From Mesodorylaimus sp. YZB2_4 (Eukaryota > Nematoda > Enoplea > Dorylaimida > Dorylaimidae), in the NCBI GenBank assembly GCA_030248295.1, contig JASANH010000357.1:152776-216775 (forward strand): 64,000 nt of DNA, read 5' to 3'. The notes under the pieces were generated by a model that was not told the DNA's origin, searched no databases, and worked only from the letters and a program-made list of their open reading frames with translations. Below, piece by piece: positions 1 through 11,549 of this stretch (positions within the stretch are counted from its first letter, which is position 1; the number at the start of each line of letters is the position of its first letter). The translations under genes and the position numbers were made by a program.

Positions 1-1546
1 CTCGGCATACCTTCGGCGCACTTCAAAATTACAGGTCGAGGTATGTTCATATTGTATATAGGGGTGGAGACTTTAGCGAGACTCGCTCGCAAGCATCAGG
101 GTTGCGCCCGTCGGGTCACGATTAGTCAGATTTTGGCAAGATTTTGTCTTTGGCAAGATTTTTTTGCTTATCTGTCACTCTGGTAACTTGATCGTAACTT
201 GCAGGAGACGGGAGGTCGTCGGTTGACAGTTCGTTGGTTGTGAGCATGGAAATTAATGGAGTGATGTATCAAGGCGTCTTATTCGCCCAGCCGTCCGCAA
301 CTCGGTTAACCGGCGCCAATGGTGGCCAATAGAACATTGTCGTATCGTCACCCATTGGGTACACTATACCGTCCTATATTGTTTGTGTGCGTGTCTTTCA
401 AATCTCCCCGCATATGGTACGTTTTATTTTGCATACGCCTAATGATTTATGTAAATTTTCAAGCTCTTTTCACGTTGGGTTGGCAGAAATCGGGCTTTAG
501 TTCACTTTGATTGACTTTAGCCCTTCTGCTGTTTTAGCGTCTCAGTACGCCTTCTTTTGTACATTTAATTTTTTTGATCGCGTGTGATTTCGCATGTGCA
601 CTAAAAGGCCTTTATTAGTTTTTGCAGCCCGAGCTTTGTACGATTCTTTTTTCGAGATTCATCCCTTGCTGGCGTACGGTATTAGGCATGCACGCAAATA
701 CTGTCCATGAATAGACTATGCGGTACGCAGTGCCTTTTCAGTTTTTGGTCATTCACGATCATTAGCAGTGAATGAGAGTCAGCACTCGCATTCAAGCTCC
801 CATCACCAATTTCGAATTGGAACTATGCAGCGTGTTAGGTCCTCGATGGACTGTCATGCACTGTTATGCTATGCAGTTTTAGTTGGGCCCTTCTCCATTA
901 AAATGTGTGGTTGATCGAATATGCACGTTAAAGTGTACCCGCTGTCTTACCGTTTCTCTTTTTCTGATGGCGTTGGTATTCTGAACTTTGAGTAGTGTTT
1001 GATCTTTTCTACAGTATCAGAGTGAAGCCATATTGGAACAGTGAATGTGTTCTTGTGTGCGTTGTCTCGATATCATCTAGTCTGCATTGAGCATTTTCGA
1101 AGACGCATCAGAGCTGGAGTAATTTTTGTGAAGTTTTATGTATTTTAGATGTACTATGCCTGAAAATCATGCTTATGCAATTGGAAGAATTTATGAATTT
1201 GTGTGGCTTGTGCATATTGTGTAGCTGGTTGGCTTTTGATGGAATTTGAATAGAAGGCGACGCATACCATGCCCGTTATACAAGCATCGCGAAAGACGGA
1301 TTATGCCTACATTAGGTGAATAATAAATTGATGGAGGGCACGATAGTTTGTGAATACCGGCGAGCGTGGGGAATGCATTTGCAGCCAGCAGCCCAGTGTT
1401 GTCCCACAATCTAGCAATCTTGTAAAATGCTTTCCTAGGGGGAGCAAAGTAACACTAAAATGAGATTTATCGATAATTCTTTGCCACAGTATATTGTGCG
1501 CACGAGTTATCCCAATCACGCACAGCTGTAATTTCCATCATCTCGT
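1..1546. other. intergenic, no gene recognised
   Basis: Both strands were read. Only short open frames without splice-site support or family resemblance were found. A 28-codon frame opens at 246 but leads nowhere. No RNA gene or repeat was recognised. Confidence 0.5.
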
Positions 1547-1920
1547 TCAGCCGTTGTTCATAATTCTAATCAATCTGATGTACTCCAGCATTTGTCTCTT
1601 GCACTCTTCATACGCGCAGTCGGCGTCGAAGGGGAAGTAAACTTGATTGGTTCCTCTTCGATCCAGTTTGGTGTCGGCGAAATACTGATTGAGGTCTCCC
1701 ACGTTTACGGCTTCGCTCAGCCAATGTCCTGGAAGAGAGAAAGACTTCCGTTAGCAACGTACACACACTAACCGAGAAATGCACCTTTTCCCCAAGATTC
1801 TCCAGAATTGGAAATGAAACCGCTGATCAAACCTGTTGCGTTACCCGTGGATCGTCCAAACGCTTCGGTACAGAAGCAAAGCACAGAACAAGCTAGAAGC
1901 ATTGCCACAAATCGGGCCAT
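1547..1920 (-). CDS. small secreted protein, two exons, family unknown
   Basis: On the minus strand an ATG at 1920 opens exon 1 (1920-1773). A GTTAGT donor, a 44-base intron (1772-1729) with a TCTCTTCCAG acceptor, and exon 2 (1728-1547, ending TGA) follow. The spliced frame is exactly 110 codons (109 residues). The start MARFVAMLLACSVLCFC is a typical signal peptide. The mature part has one possible N-glycosylation site (NAT) and a C-terminal region with two cysteines, CAYEECKRQMLEYIRLIRIM, which looks helical. I do not recognise the family. Support comes from the matching splice phase, the signal peptide and the codon-like composition; neither exon is visible as a long open frame. It is probably an extracellular or cuticle-associated peptide, but that is inference. 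Confidence 0.6.
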
Positions 1921-3864
1921 TCTTTATCACAAGGTTCTTGGCTTTAGGAACTCCGTCTGTCATCACCTCCGTCAGGTCTTAATAAGGCTAATTAGCAGCA
2001 GCTGCCAATGTATTTCCTTCTACGTAATGAAAGCCAAATGCCGTCCGAACTTACGAGTCTGAATTACGTAAGGACACTGACCTTCGATCAAATCGTTTTG
2101 CCCCATGTATTTAGAAGCGATTCTGTTCTCCCGCCCATCGCCCATTACGGTTGGAAAAATGGCAGTCCTATTTAACACATGCACACAGACAAGGGTCAAA
2201 TGTGAGCTCCTAGGCGCAGAAGTTTGATTTAAATTCGAGCCAAACTAGAATAGACCCGAAGAATGCTCGTAATGCCCCATGAAAAACTATGTCGGGCAGG
2301 CATTTGGTGAAATGCCGCTCAAAGACCTTGTGCACTTCGACCATAAAGCCGAATGGACGCCCTCCGAATGGACGCATTCAACGATTGTTCCCGAGTTATT
2401 AAAGACTAACGTAAGTATAGAACCACAAAATTAGCAGCGCGGCTTAACTTGAGCTTCGCAAATTATTACGCATTTCGACTTTTTTTCCACTCTAATAGGA
2501 AATACGAGTTCCAGATGCAAAATACTGTAGGACCGAACGAATAGGGTGGGACCATAGTCTCTGGTTCATAATCGCCATAGTTTCCTCAGACGTCTCGATG
2601 TCGTGCTGCATAAGTACTCTTTAGGCTCTTGGCACATTGCTCCCCTAAAGTACCTTTTGGATCTTTCTTGATTATTGCAAATAACGGCAACCACGGTTTT
2701 TCTGTTTCATAGTGTTACAGGATGAGCCGCTGCTAGATAGTAGTCTTCTAGGCCGTGATGAAGAGAACTTATGTGCTAATGAGTTGGGGTAGATATGGCA
2801 AATCACGGCTCTATCTGAACGGCTCAGGGCTGCTGGGCTAGTTCCTAGCCAACGAAAACGCACTCTGATCATCTGACAGAAAAGGACAGATGAAAATGCA
2901 GTGGATTTGATTATTGCAGATGAGATGCATTCAGATTTTTGCCTGTTATGTGAGAGGAGTTGACTGTGACAGTGCCTAGTGCTGTGATTGGCTGGCCAGG
3001 CGACGGAAACAGTGAAGGGTCATAACACTGTGAGAGCGCTAGCTAGGAGCAAAGAGACTGGGCCTATGGATCTTCCTGCTGGATAATAATACAGGGGTTA
3101 ACAACAGCAACCGGTTATAGCAGCTTCAAGAATTTCGCATGGCTGTTCATGGAATGAGGCGCGCATTGTCTGTCTGACCTTGATGATGGATCAATCACAA
3201 TGCTTCTGGTCGAGGAGTCTGATCAGCATGATTGTAATCCGTAAGTGTTTACCTACTTTCCTTCGTACAGCTAATCGTAAGGCTTTCTTCAGGAAAACTA
3301 GGAGGGACGCATATTGTTGTTGTCCTTGTTCATCCCGCCGTGCGCAGAGCGACGAAATGTGGCGTGGCAAAATATACGGGAGGGGGCGTCAAAGTTCCCT
3401 TATCCCAAAGTTCCAAAGTTTCCTATAAGACCCCATAGTATTCTTCAGCTTCACTATCCAGCATATGTAAAGCAGCTGCATCTGCCATTACGGACCTTTG
3501 GATACGAATCTTCAGCTCTACAGTTGATTAGATTGGTATCTGTAGTGGATTAGTGGATTAGAGATGGTATCTGTAGATGGGACCACTTTCCTTCAAGGTC
3601 TGTCACCTTAGAGCCAAAATTCGACTCTTGCATGACATCCTGATCAAAGACGAGGGGTCCTGTACGTGCTCTGAGTTCTCTAAACGCAACAGCATCGCAT
3701 GCAGGTCTTGCTTGCATAGAAATGCACGAAAAGCGCAGCTACGGCAGACACAGCAGAGTTTTTCAGAATAGCGAACTTTGAAAGTCTTTTATTTCGATTA
3801 GCATACAGTATACCTGCAAGGTGACATCTACAATATGTACTCTGACAATGAAAATCTCGATGCT
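1921..3864. other. intergenic, no gene recognised
   Basis: Open frames here are short and in conflict with each other, and no convincing exon chain could be built. It may hold the promoter of the small secreted-protein gene on the minus strand, but no TATA box was found at a convincing distance. Confidence 0.4.
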
Positions 3865-4110
3865 CTCCGCAAGTAGAACATACGGTACATCGGTTGTCTC
3901 CGCAAGTAGAACATACGGTACATCGGTTGTCTCCGCAAGCAGAACATACGGTACATCGGTTGTCTCCGCAAGTAGAACATACGGTACATCGGTTGTCTCC
4001 GCAAGCAGAACATACGGTACATCGGTTGTCTCCGCAAGTAGAACATACGGTACATCGGTTGTCTCCGCAAGCAGAACATACGGTGCATCGGTTGTCTTTC
4101 GGCAAGCCTC
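3865..4110. repeat. 33-base tandem repeat (minisatellite), 7 units
   Basis: The core CTCCGCAAG recurs at 3865, 3898, 3931, 3964, 3997, 4030 and 4063, exactly every 33 bases, then a degenerate unit follows. Units 2-7 alternate strictly between a GTAG and a GCAG variant, which gives a 66-base higher-order dimer. Because 33 is divisible by three, several frames stay open. The minus strand reads as an 11-residue Cys-rich repeat (DNRCTVCSACG / DNRCTVCSTCG) within a 141-codon frame (4105-3680); the plus strand reads Ser/Thr/Tyr-rich. I see no splice or start evidence that it is translated. Confidence 0.9.
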
Positions 4111-4849
4111 ACTCTTCGCCGTTACTATCCGTTGTTGAACATGCCTGGAGTTCTCATTCCAGCTGTTTTGCTCCGCTGTGCGGTCGCGCTGCTTGCTTGT
4201 CTTTTTAGCGACGCCCTTTTAGCGTGATGCGAACGCTCCATCATTCTCTCTCTCCACGGACCCAGATGTGCCATTACGAGTGCAGAGTTCAGAATGATAC
4301 CCAACCGCAGTATGGAAAATGCTAGGCACTGACGATGCAACCTTCTGACAGAACAATAATCATGGAGGAACATGCTGGAAGATGCCTCGAATCAACAGAC
4401 AGAGCTCACGCCCAGTAGGTGGATGCCTCAAGACGCAGTATGATGCCTCTGTGCTGCCAACTCTTCCCTTTCCAGTGCCACAGTTGGAATAGAAGTCTTC
4501 GCCACGCCTTCAGCGTCCGAGAAACAATTCTCGATTTCGGCAGTATTATGCAGGAACTGGATTGTTTCTGTTGTCGTTCATTGAAGTGACTTATCGAGAA
4601 CATTTTTTCAAGGCACGTGCCCTCGAGCGAGTGTTTATGCGACAGTGCACTTGTAGGGCGAGCAGTACGTACATTTAGTGCTTCTCAAGTTCAAGGTCTG
4701 ATTACAGGGTTGCCTTATTGTACAAGAAGACATCAAACGAAAAGTCCCCTGCTCCAGAGATTATGTGTGACAACGCAATCTATGCTGAAACTCGCCTAAA
4801 AAGGCGGACGGAGGAATGGTTTTTGGGCAATCGGCCTCTTTTCTTCGCT
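4111..4849. other. intergenic, upstream of the collagen gene
   Basis: No exon, RNA gene or repeat was recognised. The region presumably contains collagen control elements, but none can be named from sequence alone. Confidence 0.4.
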
Positions 4850-4857
4850 TATATAAA
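4850..4857 (+). promoter_or_regulatory. TATA box of the collagen gene
   Basis: TATATAAA lies 54 bases upstream of the collagen start codon at 4911. That spacing fits a transcription start near 4880 and a very short 5' leader. Strong TATA boxes are common on highly expressed structural genes. Confidence 0.65.
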
Positions 4858-4910
4858 CAGTACCTTCTGTCCAAGCAGTCACTTTGGAAAGCAGTGCCAA
4901 GAGTCCAAAG

Positions 4911-5917
4911 ATGACGACGACCGACGTTGTTGCTTCCGCCGCCATCACGCTTAGTCTGGTGGCATCCCTGTGCTGCCTAGTTACCATCCCCATCCTGTTC
5001 CAAAAAGGCGCCATGGTACGGTCTGAGTTAGAGGAAGGAATGGGCACCTTCAGGGCGTCCAGCGAGGAGACCTGGCTTCGTCTCATGACCTTGGCCTCTC
5101 GTAAGGGAAAGTCCAGCCACCGCTCAGCTCGGCAAGCTGGAAGCTGCCGCTGCTATGACCGTAAGTGAGCCACGCTTATCTGACTGTCAGGCGGTAAACT
5201 ATTCATTGTTTTAGAGAATGTGTGCCCGCCCGGTCCGCCAGGCCCGCCAGGTTCTCCAGGTGCCGATGGAGAGAACGCCAACCCAATTGGTCCGAAGGGT
5301 GCACCAGGAGCCCCGGGCACCAATATCCCGATGCCAGCCCCCACCACTGGTCCGTGTCGGGTGTGCCCAGCAGGCCCCAAGGGAGAGCGCGGCCCGGCTG
5401 GCACTGCAGGCCCGTCAGGACCCAAAGGCCCTGTGGGAAATAAGGGCCCGGACGGAAAACCAGGAAGCCTCGGCTCGGCTGGCCCTGCTGGTCCGGCTGG
5501 TCCAGCAGGCAACGCGGGCAAAGCTGGAGAGAAAGGAACCGCCGGTGGAAACGCTGAAGCGGGAACCAAGGGACCACCAGGACCAGCGGGCAACCCTGGA
5601 AACCCGTAAATATAGAAAGAACACAGAGCACTTAAAACTAAACTAAAACTCCAATTTTTCAGTGGATCGGCGGGTACACCAGGAGAGAAAGGAGCGAACG
5701 GGGGCCCTGGAAAAGAGGGCGGAACTGGTCCAGCTGGACCTGCAGGCAAACCAGGTAAACACGACCCCATAACTCTCCCATAACTCTCAACCATGGAAGA
5801 AGAGTTGCAGGAGACGATGGCAAGCCTGGCGTCCCCGGTCCGAAGGGAGAACCAGGCAAGGCTGGTCCAGACGCTCAATACTGCAAATGCCCAAGAAAAT
5901 CAAAAACCAAGGCGTAG
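4911..5917 (+). CDS. nematode cuticle collagen
   Basis: Four exons, 4911-5160, 5215-5605, 5663-5754 and 5811-5917 (introns 54-57 bases, all GT/AG), give 279 residues. Residues about 5-60 match the nematode cuticle collagen N-terminal domain: a hydrophobic segment (ITLSLVASLCCLVTIPILF), then an acidic helix ending near EETWLRLMTL. Basic stretches RKGK and HRSAR follow and could be subtilisin-type processing sites. The triple-helical part is split into Gly-X-Y blocks flanked by cysteines (NVCPPGPPG, GPCRVCPAG). The protein ends DAQYCKCPRKSKTKA, the usual YCxCP-type C-terminal knot. These features support a secreted, disulfide- and tyrosine-crosslinked cuticle component. The ATG at 4911 was chosen because it opens the hydrophobic domain and lies just behind the TATA box. 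It is a typical short family member; no paralogue sits beside it. Confidence 0.95.
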
Positions 5918-6528
5918 CTCGCTGAGAGGTGATTATGAGAAATCTAGGTCAATGGATTTCGCAAATGGGATGCTCGGTTTCGGTTTTTGCACGTTCAACT
6001 TGCGCCTTTGTTTTTTTTTACCATTTCCTAAAAGAGTAAAGCTTGGGCGCACACTATTTCTGTACGCTTGTGACTGCATTCTCTACGCAGGCATGTCATA
6101 TATGCCAGGGATGTCAGAAAAAGTCCCAGCCCTTCAGGCGCGACTGAAAAGGTAATTGAACAAATGCCTTGTTTGGTGTCAGAAACGAGAAAAGGCGGCG
6201 ACATGCTCTCATAAGACGTTGTTTTCAAGTACAACCTCACACCCACCGGAGTCGTGCACAGTAAGCATTGACTCTGGTTGGTCTTAGGTAGTTAGCAAGT
6301 AACGGAGTGGTCGCTGTGAGTCGATTGTCGCCAAGCTTGTCACAGTGCAACTGTGTTATATCTTTATGACATTACTTACTGTATTACATAACACACTTTA
6401 TCTACAATACTCAATGCTCAACGCTCGCTCAACGCGATGAATGCCCAATTTATAGTACAGTAGGTTCACAAACATCAGCATTAACTGAAACGATGAGCAA
6501 TGGAGTGAATATCACACAGCTTTATTGC
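5918..6528. other. gap between convergent collagen and small gene
   Basis: This is the 3' side of the collagen gene and of the minus-strand small gene at 6529-6781. AATAAA on the minus strand (6526-6521) is the likely poly(A) signal of the latter. Nothing else was recognised. Confidence 0.4.
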
Positions 6529-6781
6529 TTATGTGCTGGTCTTGAGCATCTTGGCCATTTTATGTCCGCCTGGAGGGCGCTGTCCGCCAGCAGGGGTCCC
6601 ATATTGAACTTTAAGGCAAGCAAAATTACAACAGGAGTCCATAATGAAAAACAAAGTCTAATGTACCTGGAGTGCCGGCTGGGCCCTCTTTCAGAATTGC
6701 CATTCGGTCGAGGTTCAGATGAGTCGTTCTACTAAAAATCGGAAAGGTTGCCATGCGATTTTGATATTTGGATGACTGCAT
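6529..6781 (-). CDS. small two-exon protein, family unknown
   Basis: On the minus strand, ATG at 6781 opens exon 1 (6781-6667). A GTACAT donor, a 58-base intron and a TTAAAG acceptor lead to exon 2 (6608-6529, TAA), 64 residues in all. An in-frame TGA lies upstream of the ATG. AATAAA follows the stop after only three bases. The protein starts MQSSKYQNRMATFPIFS, has a Gly/Pro-rich middle (KEGPAGTP, YGTPAGGQRPPGG) and a basic tail (HKMAKMLKTST). There is no signal peptide or cysteine. I do not recognise it. It could be a small cytosolic or nuclear protein, or the remnant of a larger gene. Support is the intron of typical size with matching phase plus the poly(A) signal. Confidence 0.4.
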
Positions 6782-9130
6782 TCGTAGTATTATACTATTA
6801 CTTTGTGTCTCTCAACCCTAGAGTGCATGTATTTCCAGCTGCACAGGTGGTTTGTTTTTGTTGCGCAGGTAATTTGAGGGAGCCTAGCATGTCCCAATAA
6901 GTATGATGTCTATAAATCCTCACTTATATCACCAGGGTGAACCTGTTGTGTGAATTATGTATGGCACTAAATTGATATCAAAATATATTCTGAGCGCCCA
7001 CTTTTGCATCGATATAACTAGTATACGCCGGACCCTTTTGAAATCCTGCGGCCTTAGAGTAACAAGCGAGGATTTACGGTATTTCTGTCCATTTGCGACC
7101 TCAATCATGAGATTCTCGCAGCCAAGGCACGTCACCACAGGTAAGTGAAATGTGTCCTGATGACATACCGACAATAATGCTCTAACGATAAGCATCCCCT
7201 AAACAAGATTTTGTTATTACGCTAGCTTGCGCAAAGGCGTACTGTGCATAGCTGACCTGTTTTCTGACATCTTCTTGTTGTCGCTAAACTTCAAATTTGG
7301 TCTTCTAACTTTTAATTTGGTCTCTGCATAATTTGCGCTGGTTTGAGACGATGCTAATAAGTTCGTAGTTTCACTGCCAGACAAGCAACGATGATTAGGA
7401 GTATTTATGCCCCTTGCTAGGTTGTTTGTTGATATACGTACATTATCTTGCTGTTTTTCAATGACTTATCACTGTGCAGGTCGTGAGAGGAAAAGTACAT
7501 GCATTACTGGATCATGGCGGACTTCTCTGCCTGAGGCAGCTGACGGTTTCTACAATTGCTCATTTTCAATTTCGAGGAACTATCCATAAACGCGGTGCCA
7601 TCAACAAGAAGGCAAATTGGCTTCATCGTCGTTTATGCGATCATATTTAGCGAAAACAGAGCATATTCAACAGCCAAAGCCTTGTGCTTCGTTGCACCTG
7701 TTGATTCATTTTGAAGGATCGTAATGACGACGATGCTTGTTTTGCTGCTTGACTCGATCAAGTTTCTCCTCAGTAAACACCACTCTGCTCTATGGTATCT
7801 CCTCGAATTTCTTTTCTCGAAAGCATGTTTTCGTCTTATCACGAGGTTACACAGTAGCCCCCTATTCGTCAATTCTAAATGCATACATGAGCCTTACGCC
7901 TACTGAAGCTGATGAAATGATACCAGACGTGCTCACAATCAGTGCTCTTGCGCAGGACCACCTCCACTCAAAAACATGAACTACGTCAGAACGGTTATAT
8001 TTTTTACATTCGGAAATTCGCCAGGCAAATCACTTTTTCACTGTCCATCAAAATGCGACTGAAAACGGAAAGTTCATTCATTATAAGTATCCGATACGTG
8101 AACTTTGAGGGATTGCGATTTCAGTCTCGTGATTGATGGCGGATGTATCGTGGCCTTGTTCTGCTTACGTCACTGACGGGCGTGCCATATGGCCCTCTTG
8201 CAACTATGGAACCACACGAGATGCCTCCACATTCGATGAACCTGAGTGAACTAAAGTCCTGGACACGATAGATGGCTAGTGTCGTTTGTCACGAAACATG
8301 TTCAGCCTACAGCTTTTTGGCAAAGAAAGAAATAATGGGAACGGAAATGCCGGGGCTGAGGATCGAGTTGCGCTAAACTAGAGCTGGAATATTTGCAACA
8401 GATAGACGGAGAGAGAAAATATTTCGAACTTTTTCAATGTAACTGGTCTCTAGAGTAGGTTTGGTTTATAGCAACGTGTTTGACAGATTACTGTCATTAT
8501 AGAGCAAGGAGGTACGAGGGATCCCATAAAAAAGACCCTGTTTTGCGGCACAATGACCAATGAGTTGGAGGCTGCGTCCTCTCGGGCCTTATTTGTTTGA
8601 AAGCGGTGCAGTAAACGAGGTCGAATTATCTCAGAATCTCAGTTGGGAATGAACCGAGTCTCATTTCCTCGACTTGTTCCAGTTGTGTGCTCTCGCAGTG
8701 CCAACTAAGCGACGTAATCAAAACTAGAATTGGTGCTTACTTTCGGTCACGCTCTCCGCTCATCCGTGATGGAATAACCGCCGGAATACGACACCGGTCC
8801 TACCAGGAACTGGTAATGGATCATGCAAAACCGGAACAGCTGCAAAGATAACTGTATCCGCTTTCAAGCCTTTTTCATTTTCGGATGACGTGCGCACAGT
8901 GAGTGCAGTAACTGAACCATGTCCCAATGCTTCCACGCCAGCTGCGACGCCCATAAACCATAGAGATGATGGCCACTTTACGAAGAAAAGACTGCATCAG
9001 CATTTTCAAAAAAGTAGAGACTGAAAAAACTTTGGAACCGCTCATGTATCACAGGCTAGGTCACGGGACGTGAACAATGTGTCACGGGTGAGTACAGTAC
9101 CCAAATAATCTAGAACACATCGTATACGTG
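6782..9130. other. intergenic, no gene recognised
   Basis: Several 60-80 codon frames occur on both strands (for example 7633-7884 minus, 8760-8954 minus), but none has a consistent exon chain, signal peptide or family motif. No RNA gene was seen. Confidence 0.4.
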
Positions 9131-11549
9131 TCATTCGCTAGTAGTGCTATCGAGGCTGGTTGAATCGGCGCCCCTTCGGTCACGGCTGTCCAGTTCCTTG
9201 AAATTGACGAGGATTCGGGGCTGCTGGGTATTCTGATGCCCACGCATTTGCTCTTTCCCTTTGACCTTTTCCACCGTCTTATTTCTTCTATTGATAATCT
9301 CGGGAGATTCTTGCGGTGACATTGTTAGGTTGGAGGCGGCCATCATGGACGTAGTGGCGGTCGTGGTCACTCCGTTGTCATCGACCGCGGTCAGCTCGTT
9401 TCCAGGGTTGCCTATGTCCAAGGACAAGCCCCGACTCGTCCGACTGACCTGCCTGACAGTGGAGGTTCGTTGTGGTGTGCTCAACGTTCTCATGTACCGT
9501 CCTCGGTCTTCGTGCATTCGCAGCTTTCTGTGCGGGCACCAGATGAACCAGCAGCAGCAATAGTAGCACACGCAGTCAAACAATGCGTCCAACTCGGGTT
9601 TCAACTTGAACGAATAGTATCCGTACAGGTAGGGATTTATGCACGAGTTGAATATGGCGAATATGTACAAAAACTTTTCGGCTGCCGGTGGCAGATTGAT
9701 GTTATGGTACCGCTGGCCTGTGGCTAAATTGAGATCGGCGAAATGTAACGACACCATGATGAAATAGGGTGACCAGCAGATGAGAAACGTGACCACAATT
9801 ACGATTGTCATTCTCAGAGTTTTACTTTTTGCTCTTCGGATATAACAATACGAGGAGCGTCGAAGCGATAATTTTGTCGAATCTCCGTTCCGAGCGGATG
9901 AAGCTGTAAAGGACAAGTTTTAATTTGCAAGCCATGTCAAACTCGCCCACTAGTTTATTACCAGACCAGCTTTCATGCGCAGGTTTATGGCCCATCAGGG
10001 TTCTCCTGAGCTGACCAGGTGCTCGCCTGAATTAAATTACAAACAAGGCAATTGAAAATGTGCTTACCTTGACTAGCGTACTTGGCTTCGTGCAGAATAT
10101 TGGCTAGAATGGCCCCGTAGCAGAAGACGATGACCACAAAAGGCAATATGTATATTTCCAATGCATTCAACGCCGTATTGAACAGGACATATTGCGTTGA
10201 GTTGCCCGTACCGCATTGCACTGGCAAAGCTATGCATTGGCTATACCATTGGAAAATAGGATGGGTCGCTTTACAAAATGTGTAAACCTGCGAAAAAACA
10301 AAGATAAAACTTCTTTGGACAATCGATGCTGGCATTATCTTTCATAAAGAGAGGCAGATAAGTTGCTTTCGTCTCAAGTACATAAGCAGACGCAAGAGCG
10401 CGGCACAGCTCCTTCATTTAGCCTATTGTTATTATTTCTTTTCACGGTGGGCAGAGATGTGCGTCAGTAAACCTATTAGTTCTGGACCATCTGTAATCTT
10501 TGTATACCCGCCGGGAGCTCTTTCTTTTCGCCATTTTTAACGGTCTATTCATTCAAGGCGTGTGATATGTCTTGACTACGTACACCCCGTTGTTTGAGTT
10601 TTTCCCTTTCACTTCTTCACATCCGCCTTTTTAGATTAGATTACAAGAACGTGGGAACACAAGTCGAGATGGGTCTTGCTAAAAAGGAGTTTGCTGTAAC
10701 GGCACCTAATCTTTCTCGAAATTCAATGAATCGAATTCCGTTATAAGCGAAGGAAAAAGCTGGTCTTGGTTTGCTCTAGCACATTTTCTGATGCAGCTCA
10801 AGTGGCTTGCGTCGCAATTGGCACTTTTGCACTGGCGCAACGATATTCAAAGGGACATGGCGCTCGAACAAAGCAAATACCCTCTTGAATATGAGCAACA
10901 TATAGCCAAGTGGTCGTACTACCCCGCACGAAAAGACCCAAGAACTCCTTCCTTTCCAACATGTTCTGGACGTGTGTTTGATGAGTTCTTGTGGCAAATT
11001 GAATTCTATCTATTGGCGCAAACCCTCTGGCACAAGCCTCACCTGTGGCAAACTGGATGCCGCAGCTACGTTCCACGAAATGATCAGCATAATCCTAACT
11101 CGATTACTGACTGTGAACGAATAGAGTGGCCGCACTATGGCAATAAATCGATCGATACTCAAACAGATTAGTACGTTGGAGGATAAGTAAATACCGAACA
11201 CGTCCAAATACTTTGACAGTCTGCACAACCAGTCGGGACCGTACCACTGCACGGTGGCTGCGTGTATGATCTCCTTGGGCATATGAAAGAATGTGACTAG
11301 CATATCAGCCACGTTCAAGTTCAATAAAAGAGTGTAAACCCGATTAAGTTTAGCTTTCCTCAAATTTCGTAGCAATATCAAGAACATGGTCACGTTTCCA
11401 ACAGCAGAGAATAGGAATACGATCGAATAGCAACAAATCACCATCAAGTGAGTGTCGTTGAAGAGCATGTCGGGCGACGGAGTCAGTCCGAAATACTCGT
11501 CCAGTTGGGACGTGTTGCTGGCTCCTCCGTCGTCGTCAGGTAGATCCAT
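9131..11549 (-). CDS. peptide GPCR, GnRH/AKH/corazonin receptor-like
   Basis: Three exons on the minus strand, 11549-11043, 10287-10068 and 9903-9131, give 499 residues (introns 755 and 164 bases). This is a rhodopsin-class receptor with seven hydrophobic segments. The N-terminus carries possible glycosylation sites NTS and NDT. TM2 has NLNVADMLV. TM3 ends in SIDRFIAIVRPL (DRF in place of DRY). The exon 1/2 joint restores TM4 as SWNVAAASSLPQ-VYTF. TM6 is preceded by AKSKTLRMTIVIVVTF and contains CWSPYF. TM7 has NPYLYGYY, then a Cys-rich helix-8 region and a long Ser/Thr-rich tail. The TM3 and TM6 signatures and the TVQWYG loop before the TM3 cysteine are closest to GnRH/adipokinetic hormone/corazonin receptors; vasopressin-like receptors are the main alternative. 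It would act at the plasma membrane, probably through Gq. The peptide ligand cannot be predicted. Confidence 0.85.

Noticed and set aside
5153..5878. 241-codon minus-strand frame across the collagen gene
   Set aside because: It is the antisense shadow of Gly-Pro-rich codons.
8760..8954. 64-codon minus-strand frame starting MGVAAGVEALGHG
   Set aside because: Good amino-acid composition but no signal peptide, no family motif, no partner exon.
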